64,000 bases of DNA. Source: Halomonas sp. CUBES01. GTDB lineage: Bacteria; Pseudomonadota; Gammaproteobacteria; Pseudomonadales; Halomonadaceae. A program made the position numbers and the translations under genes. This document shows, piece after piece, positions 14,957 through 23,700 of the stretch. The stretch lies in the NCBI RefSeq assembly GCF_020991005.1, contig NZ_JAJLLW010000004.1, positions 186,001 through 250,000 on the forward strand. Direction: 5' to 3'. The notes below the pieces were generated by a model, which had not been told where the DNA came from, did not search any database, and saw nothing but the letters and a program-made list of their open reading frames with translations. How positions within the stretch are numbered: the first letter of the stretch is position 1; the number at the start of each line of letters is the position of its first letter.

Positions 14957-15983
14957 CGAAGATGTTCCTTGCGGAGGAATAGCCCTCACGCTCTAACAGC
15001 GGATACCAGTGCAAGGCTCCCGAGGTAGCGTCTGGATTTCCCCACCACATTGCGAGTGGACAATTATTCGGGCAATTCCGGTAGGTGGCGATCATTGAGC
15101 CGAAACCCACGCCGAACGGGCTGAAGCCGAGAGGACGCATAGACTGCTTCGGGTTCTCGCTCTTCGCCCTGATCTTGGCTCCAGCGATGAGGAACTCGCT
15201 CTCCAAGACTTGACGGCCCGCTTCAGAGGAGAAAGGTTCGATAGCTGCTGCACTCGGCTGTCGAGGCTCGAAAGGGAACCTCGTAGGCAGAGCCATGTAG
15301 TCCTGAACCTCAGCCACATCTGGGACTTCTGTAGGCCAAAGTACTCCTGAACGGTTCTTGTACCACTTTCGGTTCTCAATCTCGAGTGCACGCCAATACT
15401 TGATGGAGATATTCTTTCCCGACTCCGCGATCACGTCCTTGAGCCTCCTATCGACCAGATACCACCAGCCCCCCGAGTGAAGAGCAGCGACGATGACATG
15501 GACCGAGACCGTTCGAGGCGAGTCATTGATAATCCACGACTCAAGGTCATTCCCCACGCGGTTGCCACTAAACATCACGTCATCAAGATAGATGAAGTCG
15601 CCGCCATCTTCTCCGCAATCATCTATGTCGAGACCACATTCGTCTTTAAGGCACTTCGAGAAGAGCCTCAGCATCTCATTCTGACTCTTCCCGTTCTGCT
15701 GAATGCTCAAGAAATTCGCAGACGACCAGTACACGGCGGGGTTGGCACCAGCCAGCTCAGAGTTGGTCACGAGGGCGCGGAGGAAGTCCTTCACCTCCTT
15801 GCGTGTAAAGAAGGTCTGCTTGATGACGTGTTCAAACTCGCGCAGGAATGGCAGCTGCTGGGAGGGCGTGAACTGATGAAGCCAACGGTCGACATGCTGC
15901 GGCGTCGGTTCGGGGAGGTCACCTTTTCTATAAGTCCTAATCTCTTTCGCGACGGAAACGAGCAGATCATCACGTTCGCTCAT
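14940..15983 (-). CDS. Phosphoribosyltransferase-like protein (PRTase-CE type)
   Basis: A 347-residue protein. Residues 130-144 read FIYLDDVMFSGNRVG, a PRPP-binding-type loop with two acidic residues before a small-residue turn, as in type I phosphoribosyltransferases. Further features are HVIVAALHSGG and a C-terminal part with NCPNNCPLAMWWG. This matches my understanding of the PRTase-CE class found in predicted RNA-repair and conflict systems, often near NADAR genes; the class assignment is from memory of motifs. It overlaps the NADAR gene by 17 bases. AGGAG precedes the ATG. Confidence 0.75.
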   Translation of the reverse strand: MSERDDLLVSVAKEIRTYRKGDLPEPTPQHVDRWLHQFTPSQQLPFLREFEHVIKQTFFTRKEVKDFLRALVTNSELAGANPAVYWSSANFLSIQQNGKSQNEMLRLFSKCLKDECGLDIDDCGEDGGDFIYLDDVMFSGNRVGNDLESWIINDSPRTVSVHVIVAALHSGGWWYLVDRRLKDVIAESGKNISIKYWRALEIENRKWYKNRSGVLWPTEVPDVAEVQDYMALPTRFPFEPRQPSAAAIEPFSSEAGRQVLESEFLIAGAKIRAKSENPKQSMRPLGFSPFGVGFGSMIATYRNCPNNCPLAMWWGNPDATSGALHWYPLLEREGYSSARNIFDDLTF

Positions 15984-16097
15984 CTAGCATTCTCCTGCCA
16001 ATTGCCGAATCTCAAAGCGCTTTGTATTTATACCAAAATTCAACCCAATAATAGGCGACAGGTGCACGTAATTGGCATACCCGACAATCTGAATTTA

Positions 16098-16622
16098 TTA
16101 ACGATCATTTGAAATCTTTCTGATTTTAAACCTTGCTAAGAGCATACTTTGCGCACCCAACACAACATGCCAGCACTCCCTCACTGTCAGGCTAGAAAAG
16201 AAAAACAAAAAAAACGAAATCAAGACATAAAGATAATGATTAGAGCAGGTTGGCCACACCATATCGAAAACGCCAAGACCGGCTACCGCCCACAGCACCA
16301 GAGTAAGCAATATTAGAAGAATGGCAGCCTGAAAAGTGTACACATACTCTAAATAACCGCCATCTCGAAACGAAGACATATTTTCTATTTCAGTGCTTTG
16401 AAGCAATGCTTGTGCGTTTCCGCCCCAAGCGAAGGACAGCCCAATAAAAATCCCTGCTACTGGCAAAAGTAAAGTAACCGCCGCTTCTTTTAGCGATATT
16501 GGCACTAGAAAAGCTAGCGCAAGCCCAACAAAAATGTGTAATAGAACCCAGCGATCAAAAAATCTTTTGAGGCCAGCTCCATTTCCTGAGCCTTTGAATA
16601 GCCATGACCAGAATGTAGTCAT
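16098..16622 (-). CDS. Predicted four-helix membrane protein of unknown function
   Basis: A 174-residue protein with four hydrophobic segments at about residues 29-45, 47-66, 97-115 and 129-147. The last is very Phe-rich (FFLFFFSSL). A 30-residue loop lies between segments two and three. The start overlaps the stop of the 279-residue gene as ATGA, so the two are translated together. I recognise no family. In a conflict system a small multi-span protein would be a candidate membrane effector, but that is conjecture from context. Confidence 0.75.
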   Translation of the reverse strand: MTTFWSWLFKGSGNGAGLKRFFDRWVLLHIFVGLALAFLVPISLKEAAVTLLLPVAGIFIGLSFAWGGNAQALLQSTEIENMSSFRDGGYLEYVYTFQAAILLILLTLVLWAVAGLGVFDMVWPTCSNHYLYVLISFFLFFFSSLTVRECWHVVLGAQSMLLARFKIRKISNDR

Positions 16623-17458
16623 TTTTCGTCTTGCCTTCTAACACGCGCATAAGCCTCACGAAACCTTTTCATTAAACCTTTAGGCTCCTGTCGCTCCTCT
16701 TCGTCAAAAGCGACACTTACCGGATCGCCTCGTAAATGTCGTGTAACTGGGCGCTGTCTTGCCTCATGTCTTATTCTCGCAGATGCATTATTGCCCGTTG
16801 AAGCAACAGATCGTGTCACCTTCTCAATACTATTTCGATCTAGATCATCTCCCTGAACAGTGGTTTTCCCCTTTGCTCCACCTGTGCTTTCAATGTACCG
16901 CTCCATTGGTTTGTGAAAGTCAGCCTCAACGTCAAACGGATTGGGTTTACTAAACTCAACAGTGAAACCAACTACAGAATACGCACCCCGTATTTGTTTA
17001 AGAAAATCTTCCGGGTCCCATATCTCCGATATTTCTATCTTCGCACCGTAGTCGTGCACTGAGGCTTGCTGATTAAAAAGTTTCTCTAGGCTATTCGCAA
17101 TCCCATTTACCGAAGGAGAAAGCTTTGACTTTGGTTCTATGGCTAATATGCTGTATTTTCTATCGAAGTAAACGTAAGTGAAAGGTGATTCCTCATCATC
17201 CACCTGAATGAAATCACCGGTTTCTTCATCATAAAGCTCTTTGCTTTTCTTAGTTGTCCGACCAGCCGCAAATAAAAGGCCGTCCTCCCCCACATCCAAC
17301 ACATTACCAACATGCCAAACATAACCTTCGCGAAGTTCTTCAGAGGGCTTTCTCAAGATAACCGAAGTTAAAAACCCTTCTCTTGAAATACCATTTTCAA
17401 AGAGGGCACCTTGAGCTGTTTTTATTGCTTTTAATCGGAAAAGATATATACTTGGCAC
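16619..17458 (-). CDS. Hypothetical protein, first gene of the four-gene cassette
   Basis: A 279-residue soluble protein beginning MPSIYLFRLKAIKTAQGALF. The N-terminal 180 residues look globular, alternating strands and helices (GYVWHVGNVLDVGEDGLLFA, FTYVYFDRKYSILAIEP). The last 100 are charged and low-complexity, ending in an Arg-rich tail. I cannot assign a family. It starts at a GTG preceded by GAGGG, 14 bases after the GTTAACG box of an attC-like site. That places it as the first gene of a cassette and of a likely operon with the three genes to its left. Confidence 0.75.
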   Translation of the reverse strand: MPSIYLFRLKAIKTAQGALFENGISREGFLTSVILRKPSEELREGYVWHVGNVLDVGEDGLLFAAGRTTKKSKELYDEETGDFIQVDDEESPFTYVYFDRKYSILAIEPKSKLSPSVNGIANSLEKLFNQQASVHDYGAKIEISEIWDPEDFLKQIRGAYSVVGFTVEFSKPNPFDVEADFHKPMERYIESTGGAKGKTTVQGDDLDRNSIEKVTRSVASTGNNASARIRHEARQRPVTRHLRGDPVSVAFDEEERQEPKGLMKRFREAYARVRRQDEK

Positions 17459-17471
17459 GATTTTCCCTCGT

Positions 17472-17540
17472 CGTTAACGTTCCGCGCATGCACACGGACT
17501 TGTGAGCGTAGCAGGCTCCGAATGACGCGGCTTGTTAACT
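17472..17540 (-). other. Integron attC-like recombination site
   Basis: A 69-base site between two unknown genes. GTTAAC cores occur at 17473-17478 and 17534-17539. The inner boxes pair as CCGCG-T-CAT against ATG-CGCGG, leaving one unpaired T, the hallmark extrahelical base of attC. A gene begins within 15 bases on the R' side and another ends four bases before the R'' side. It is the most convincing structure of this kind in the window. Confidence 0.75.
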
Positions 17541-17543
17541 AAT

Positions 17544-17738
17544 TTATTTACGTACATATTGATCAGGGATTGTTTCCCAAGTTGAGCATTTTCGGCGAAC
17601 AGCACGTTTAAATGCACGAAATAGCTCGTACTCATCTAAGTCTGAATCGGGATTGACCTCATCCACAGCATCTCTCAAAGCCCGCCTCATTTCCCTACTT
17701 AGATGGTCGACAACCTCTTCTATATCTACTTGTGCCAT
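17544..17738 (-). CDS. Small hypothetical protein
   Basis: A 64-residue acidic-then-basic protein (MAQVDIEEVVDHLSREMRRA, later ELFRAFKRAVRRKC), predicted mostly helical, with one Cys. No family is recognised. It lies directly before an attC-like site, so it may be the only gene of a small cassette. The ATG follows an A-rich stretch with AGGAATT as a weak ribosome site. Confidence 0.55.
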   Translation of the reverse strand: MAQVDIEEVVDHLSREMRRALRDAVDEVNPDSDLDEYELFRAFKRAVRRKCSTWETIPDQYVRK

Positions 17739-17740
17739 GA

Positions 17741-18004
17741 CTAATTCCTATTTTTTGAATCAGAAAACATAGTCGCAAACCTGTTAACAGCGAATATGCA
17801 CCCAACTGCATACCCACTAAACGCTATGCCGCATTGATTCAGGTTTTGCAGCCAGCAATTTGACTCTACCCCATTGATTCCTTCGAGAGCAAAACCAATT
17901 TCGGCAGCATATCCCAATTCGCGTGCCTCCCCGTTTTGCCCGTTTCAATCATACTGGATGCAGACTCATCACCCGGCAATCCGCATTAGGTCGATGGGGC
18001 TCCC
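17741..18004 (-). other. Gene-free stretch with an open frame lacking a normal start
   Basis: Between the small gene and the Wadjet locus, the minus strand is open from 17944 to a TAG at 17741-17743 (67 codons: GQNGEARELGYAAEIGFALE, then CGIAFSGYAVGCIFAV). No ATG occurs until near its end; a TTG could serve. The content resembles the end of a small, partly hydrophobic protein, so it may be the 3' remnant of a lost gene. I see nothing else here. Confidence 0.3.
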
Positions 18005-18886
18005 TCACACCAGCCCCACGCTCTCCAACCGCTTACCCAACCACTGCTGCCTTAGCCCGCGCTGCTGGTCGAGTAACAGCGTTAGAAACGGCTGTAGCGG
18101 ATGTTCGGCGGGTAGTTGGTCGCGGTGGCGTTGCAGGCGGGGGCGGTGTTCGAGTTGCTTGGCGGGGTCGTGGAAGGTGGTGGCCTGCTCGGTGAGCCAT
18201 GCCAGCGGCGGGAGTAATAGGTGCGAGGCGCCGCTGGAAAGCGCGATGCTGAGGCCTTTTACATCGAAGTCGCCTGCGTAGAGGTGCGGCTTTTGGGTCG
18301 CGTTCCAGGCGCTGGCGAGTTGTTTGAAGCCGCCGCCGTAGAGGCTATCGCCGCGGTAGACGACCAGTGGGGTTGCGTAGTCGCTTAGCGCGGGAGTCTG
18401 CGGTGAGAAGGCGTAAAAGCTGTCTAGGTTTTCGACCTGGATAAGCACGTCGCACTGCTCAAGGTTTATGTCTCGCCAGTCGACGTCGTGCATTGAGCGC
18501 GGCAGGGCCGAAAGCCAAGCGGGGGCGCTGGCGGGCGTGTTCACCAGCACCCTCTGGGCGCGCGGACCTTCGCGGTTGGTTTTATCTTCATTGACGCCTT
18601 GTTCCGCTTGCGCCGCACTGGTCAAGCCGCTCTGCCATTGCTCAATGGTGGTGAGTCGTTGGCTTCTGAGCGCTTCGTTAACCTGCTGGATAAGGGCACG
18701 GTCAAAGCGCAGGGATTGGTGGCTTAGCCTGGGAGCAAGCTCAATATGCTGCGCATCGCACCAATGGATGAAGGTTTCTACCCACTGCTGGCTGCGCTTC
18801 TTGTCCACCCGCGTCTGCTTGCGCAACTGACGCTCGATTTCGCTCAGTTTTTTGTAGGCCTGGACAGTGAGCAACTGGTCATCCAT
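18005..18886 (-). CDS. Toprim-domain nuclease subunit of a Wadjet/Mks system (JetD/MksG-like)
   Basis: A 293-residue protein. The N-terminal half is helical and basic. The C-terminal half has toprim signatures: a glutamate strand VLIQVENLDSF (Glu152) and a DxD strand LYAGDFDVKG (Asp206, Asp208). In Wadjet systems this subunit cleaves DNA that the SMC motor has extruded and recognised as plasmid. It is shorter than typical JetD. The start is the ATG at 18886, two bases after the previous stop; upstream sequence in this frame is a shadow of the kleisin gene. It is the last gene of the operon. Confidence 0.82.
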   Translation of the reverse strand: MDDQLLTVQAYKKLSEIERQLRKQTRVDKKRSQQWVETFIHWCDAQHIELAPRLSHQSLRFDRALIQQVNEALRSQRLTTIEQWQSGLTSAAQAEQGVNEDKTNREGPRAQRVLVNTPASAPAWLSALPRSMHDVDWRDINLEQCDVLIQVENLDSFYAFSPQTPALSDYATPLVVYRGDSLYGGGFKQLASAWNATQKPHLYAGDFDVKGLSIALSSGASHLLLPPLAWLTEQATTFHDPAKQLEHRPRLQRHRDQLPAEHPLQPFLTLLLDQQRGLRQQWLGKRLESVGLV

Positions 18887-18888
18887 CG

Positions 18889-20133
18889 TTACACCGCCAG
18901 GCCTAACGAAACGTCGCGGATCAGTTTCACATCGTTGTAGGCGCTCGCCCGTTCTTCCTGCTGATGAAGATGAAACGCGCGCTGTTCGCTGTGTGGTAGG
19001 CCCTGGTGCTCGGCGATAACCTGGAACAGCCAGATTTCTGGAGGCCATTGCAGCTCGCTTTGGTTCAGGTAGTCCAGGGCGCTGATGGGGGCTTGCTCGG
19101 CGCGGTCCACTACGCTGAGGTAGAAGGTTTCGACGTCATCCTTGAGCGCCTGCTGGCGGGCGGCGATGAGCGTGTCTTCGACGTGTTCCGCCGGGCGTGC
19201 GGCGGTAACCGACTGGGCGGCACGTAACGGCGTGGGCACGTTTTCCAGCAGCGCGCTGAGGGTGGGCATGTCCTGGGCGCGATCCAGCGCGACGGCCCCG
19301 GCGGCGGTGAGGGGCGCGGCGTGGTTAAACAGCGCGGGTACCTCGCTGCGGCAGGCGTAGTTGCCGGGGGTGAAGCCGGGGTGCTCGCGCAGGAAGGCGG
19401 CCATGCCTGAAACCAGGCGGCTGCGTGCCTGCATGCGGCGAAAACGCGCCATCAACTCGATCAGGCGGTGCTGTACTTCACGCAGGCTGGTGTAGTGCTG
19501 GCTGAGCTGTTGTTGCAGCAGGCTGATCAACACCTTGCGCAGCGTGCCGTCGCTGCCCACCAGTTCGATCAACTCGTCAAAATCAATCAGCGCCAGCCCA
19601 TCGAGCAGGCGAACCACCTGCTTTTGCGCGCGGTCGTTTTCGCGCACCTTGTCGTTGAGCTGGCTGACAAAGCCAAAGTCGCTGTTGAGCCGCTGCCACA
19701 AGCTGTCGATGGCGTCGGCAAAGCGGCCGTTCATGTCATCCACCGCCTGGCGCAGGCGCAACAGTTGCTGCTCCTGCTGCCAGTAGTCGCCGCGGCTGCT
19801 GGAATCGCGATAGCTCTGGATCAGGCTGCGGATCAGCTCCAGCGCCTCGGCCACGTCGGCGTTGACGTGGCGCCGGGCTTCATCGGACACCATTTCGGCG
19901 ATCAGCTCGCGCACCTTGGGGGTCAGCTTGAGGCCGCCCTGCTCGTCGGGCCGCCAGACAATCCGCGCGCTTAAAAGCTTGCGCAGCGCGGTGTGGCTCA
20001 GCCCTTCCAGGGGCACTTGATCGTTGGCGTAGCCCTGCATCAGCGCCTCGGCGTGGCGGCCCAGCAGGGCCAGGCGCTCCACCCCGGTGGTGATCAGGCG
20101 GCTTTCCAGTCCTGGCGTCTCCGCGTCGTTCAC
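18889..20133 (-). CDS. Kleisin-like subunit of a Wadjet/Mks condensin (JetA/MksF-like)
   Basis: A 414-residue, largely helical protein. Early wing-helix-like sequence (GLSHTALRKLLSARIVW) is followed by long amphipathic helices, as expected of the kleisin that bridges SMC heads. The assignment rests on gene order, size and overlap with a KITE-sized gene upstream and a toprim gene downstream rather than on a signature motif. It overlaps the preceding gene by four bases (ATGA). Confidence 0.75.
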   Translation of the reverse strand: MNDAETPGLESRLITTGVERLALLGRHAEALMQGYANDQVPLEGLSHTALRKLLSARIVWRPDEQGGLKLTPKVRELIAEMVSDEARRHVNADVAEALELIRSLIQSYRDSSSRGDYWQQEQQLLRLRQAVDDMNGRFADAIDSLWQRLNSDFGFVSQLNDKVRENDRAQKQVVRLLDGLALIDFDELIELVGSDGTLRKVLISLLQQQLSQHYTSLREVQHRLIELMARFRRMQARSRLVSGMAAFLREHPGFTPGNYACRSEVPALFNHAAPLTAAGAVALDRAQDMPTLSALLENVPTPLRAAQSVTAARPAEHVEDTLIAARQQALKDDVETFYLSVVDRAEQAPISALDYLNQSELQWPPEIWLFQVIAEHQGLPHSEQRAFHLHQQEERASAYNDVKLIRDVSLGLAV

Positions 20134-20786
20134 AGCAGCGCCTCCTGGGTATCCTCACCCTCGTCATCCACCGGCAGGTGTTCTTCATCGCGAATGAAGC
20201 GCACCAGTTCGAGCAGGTAGTCGACCTTGCCGGTGACCAGGAATACCTGGCGGTCGGCGTGGGGTTGCAGCAGGTAGCCGTGCTCTCTCAACCGCTTGAA
20301 CACCTGCTTGACCTGGGCGTCCAACTGGTCGCTTTGGGAACCGAAAAAGCTGTCGGTTGCCAAGCGCTCGATGCGTTCGCGCAGGCTGGGGTTATCTTCG
20401 CTCTTGGCCTGCAGCTCGCCGGGCTTGAGCACATCGCCGGGGGACAGCACGCTGTCGCGGCCCAGGGCTTCCTGCACCAGTTGGAGCCATTCCAGCAGCG
20501 GCAGCAGGCTGTTGACGGTATCGCCCAGCTGGCGGGCGAGCTGGTCGCGCGCGCTGTCATCCAGCTGACGCCAGGCGAGAAAATACACGCCTTCCTCCTG
20601 GCTGCTGGCCACGCGGCGGTTGAGCGGGCGCAGGTAGCTGTCGATGGCCTCTCGCGTGGCGTCATCCTGCAGGCGCTTGAAGGCGCTTTCGTCGCTCACC
20701 GCGCAGATAAACTCGCCCGCCAGCAGCCGTTCCAGCAGCGGGCCCTGGGGTAACAAACCATTGGGTAAAAGACTCATATCGCTCAT
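20130..20786 (-). CDS. KITE-like subunit of a Wadjet/Mks condensin (JetB/MksE-like)
   Basis: A 218-residue protein with winged-helix-like C-terminal content (VKQVFKRLREHGYLLQPHAD, then VFLVTGKVDYLLELVRFI), fitting the JetB/MksE class. KITE subunits dimerise on the kleisin and regulate the SMC ATPase. Length and the four-base overlaps with the genes on both sides support membership in one operon. No catalytic motif is expected. Confidence 0.78.
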   Translation of the reverse strand: MSDMSLLPNGLLPQGPLLERLLAGEFICAVSDESAFKRLQDDATREAIDSYLRPLNRRVASSQEEGVYFLAWRQLDDSARDQLARQLGDTVNSLLPLLEWLQLVQEALGRDSVLSPGDVLKPGELQAKSEDNPSLRERIERLATDSFFGSQSDQLDAQVKQVFKRLREHGYLLQPHADRQVFLVTGKVDYLLELVRFIRDEEHLPVDDEGEDTQEALL

Positions 20787-23700
20787 ACCGGCACCTCCTC
20801 ATGGCGGGCTTTGAGCCGCTCGGCCAGGCGGCTCTGGCGGGGTTCGATGCGTTTTAGCCGTCGTTTGGCGGGGTCGTCGGCGTCGCGGTCGATCAGGTAG
20901 CGGTTATGGAACAGCAGCAGCACGTCGGATTCCGGGTTGGGGAAGGCGCCGACAATATGAATCTGGTTGCTGTCGCAGGCGTCAAACAGCTTTTCGACGT
21001 TGTGGTAGGCCAAGGTGCCGATCTCGTCGATGGGCCAGTGGATGGCGATCGCCGCCCGGCCGCGCAGCAGGCGGGTAAAGGCGAGCAGGAACTTGCACAG
21101 AATCAGATACGCCATGCCGTGGCTGGACGATTCGAGCAGTTGGCGGTCGTTCTTGATGATCAGGTCGGTGCCGCCTTCGTTGAGGTGCAGCTCCAGGCGC
21201 AGCAGGCTTTCGAAGCTGTACTGCTGGTCGCTGCGCAGCAGATCGACCACGTCCGCCAGGGCGTTGAGGTAGTCGTCGCTGGGCAGGGTCTGCTCGGAGT
21301 CGCGCCATGCCTTGTAGCGCTGGGCGAACAGCTTGAGCGGCTCCCAGAAGCCGAGTTCGTCGATGGTCGACTGGATGCGCACCTCGGCCTTGCTGATACC
21401 ATCCAGGCGCAGGTCGTCGGCCACTTCATCCGAGAGGCGCTTGCTCTGGGCGCTGATGCGGCGGTTGAGGTCGCGGAACACGGTGAAGAACTTGTCCAGG
21501 TCGTCGCTGAGATTGCGCCCCTGCTGAATCAGCTGTTGCTGCTGGTCTTCCAGCAGTTTGAGCATGCCGCCGAGCAGCGGCAGCAGCGCCCGCGGGTCGT
21601 CAGGGTCGGCCAGTCGGGCGCGCTCGCTTTCCAGCGCGTCGACAAAGCTGGTGCTGGCCCCTTTGATCAGCTGGCTCTCCGCTTCCTGGCAGCCCTTGCG
21701 CAGCGTGTCGCGTTCCTGGGCCCGGCGCGAGAGTGCCTGACGGGTGCGCGCCAGCCGCTCGGCGACATCGCCGGGGGCGTCCTGTTGGGGTGTGGCGTCC
21801 GAGGTCAGGGTGAGTTCATCGAGCTGTTTGAGCAGCGGCTTGAGGTCGTTGAGCACCTCGTGGCTTTCGCGGCGCTTGGTTTCAAACGCGGCGACGTGCT
21901 GCTGGTGGGCGGCCTTGGTGGCTTTGAAGGCCTGCTGGTGTTCCTCGCGCTTACGCTGGGCGGCGTCTATCTCACGGCTTAAGCGACCCTCCTGCTCGAC
22001 CAGTTCGGGTTTGCGCTGCCCCCAGCTTACGCGCATAAAGCGCCTGTAGGCGTCCAGCTCGTCCTGACGGGCGGCGGTGTGACGGATGTGTTCGTCCAGT
22101 TGCTGCAGCCGGGCGCGGGTATCCCGCAGTTTTTCCGGATCGACGCCCTGGGCTTTCAATTCCTGGTCGAACGCCTCTTCCAGCTCTTCGCACTGGCGCT
22201 TGTGCTCGGCTTTCAGTTCGGTGAGCTGGGTCTTGTACTGCTGAACCTGCCGGTCGATGGACTCCAACTGGCTTTGCGCATCGGCTTTTAGCTCCAGCAG
22301 TTCGGCCTGATGGGCGGCGTTTAGCTTGTCCAGCGCGGTCTGGCGTTCGTCCCGCAGGGCTTGCTGCTGCGCTTCCTGTTCCGCCAGGGCAGCCTCCTGC
22401 TCGGCCTTGCGCTGGCGTTGCGCCTCGGCATGGCGCGCCTGGCACTGGCGACGGGCCTCCTGGGCGTACTCGACTTCTTCATCGGCGCGCTTCACCGCCA
22501 GCTGGGCCTGGCTTAGCGCTTCATCGGCGGCCTGGACGCGCTCGTTATGCCGTTTGAGCTGCTTTTCGCTGTTGGCAAGCTCGGCCTCGGCGCGCACCAC
22601 GGCGTCGTCCGCCGCTTCAATGGCGGCTAGCAGGCTGGCTTCATCCTGGGCGTAGTTCGGCGGCTCGATCAGGTGGGTATCCAGCACCAGGCCGTAAAGG
22701 TCGTCGCTGGGTTGCTCGGTCAAGGTCGGCGACAGGTCACGGCGCTCCAGCAGCTCGGGGGCAATCACCTTACCCAGCCCCTGCTCCCATCCGGGCAGGT
22801 AGTGGCGCAGGAAATGGCGCAGCGAGCCTTGGGCGGGGTCGCGCTGGCGGTGCAGCGCCTGACTGGTTTGCTGGGCGCGGGTCAGCGTCCTGCGTGCATC
22901 CGCGTGGGCCTGTTCGGCGCTGTCGCGTTCGCGCTTCAGGCTATCCAGCTCGCGGCGCTGGCTTTCCCGCTGGCTGCTGGCGGCGTTGTGGTCGCTTTGC
23001 GCCTGATCGATCCGCGCCTGAATCAGGGCGGCCTCTTCGCTTTCCTCCGCCGTGGGGCCGCTGTGGCTCAGCGCGGCTTTCAGCGCTGCCAGCCGCTCAA
23101 CCCCCTGGTTGAGGCGTTCCTGAAAGTCGGCTTCTGTCTCTTCGCGCTGGGTCTGGTAGCGGGCATCGAGATGGCGCTGGGCCTCCCAGTGGGCTTCCTG
23201 ATGCGCGGCCTTTTCTTCGTTGAGGGCATCGACCAGCCCCTGGATCTCTTCGCTTTGGCGGGCCAGCGCTTCGCCCAGCTCGCGCAGCCGCTCTTCCTTG
23301 CGGGCCTGACTTGCCTGCACGGCCTCTTGCAGGGCGGTCAGGTGGCTTTTCAGTTGCTCGAACTGCTCGCGTTGTTGGGGCAGCGCGTTGAGGTCGCGCT
23401 CAAGGGCGGGCATGTCTGCCGCCTCATAGGCTTCATACTGGTCCTGAAGGTCGCTCAGGTCGCGCTGGGTTTGTTTGAGGCCGCTTTCCAGCTCGCTGAG
23501 CTGCTCGTTCAGCTCATCCCGGGCCGCTTCGTAGGCGTTTTTCTCGGCGTCGAATGCTTCTTGGCGCGTATTCATATCGGCTTCGGCATCGGCCAGGGTG
23601 CGCTCGATGTGGTGTCGGTCGGCTTCCAACTGCGGTTTCAGCTGCCACAGCGCGGTTTCCACATCCGCCAGCTCACGGTCCACGTCGTGCAGTTTGGTAA

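Noticed and set aside
4399..17950. Prophage or conjugative element
   Set aside because: No structural phage, integrase, relaxase or type IV secretion gene is present in the region.
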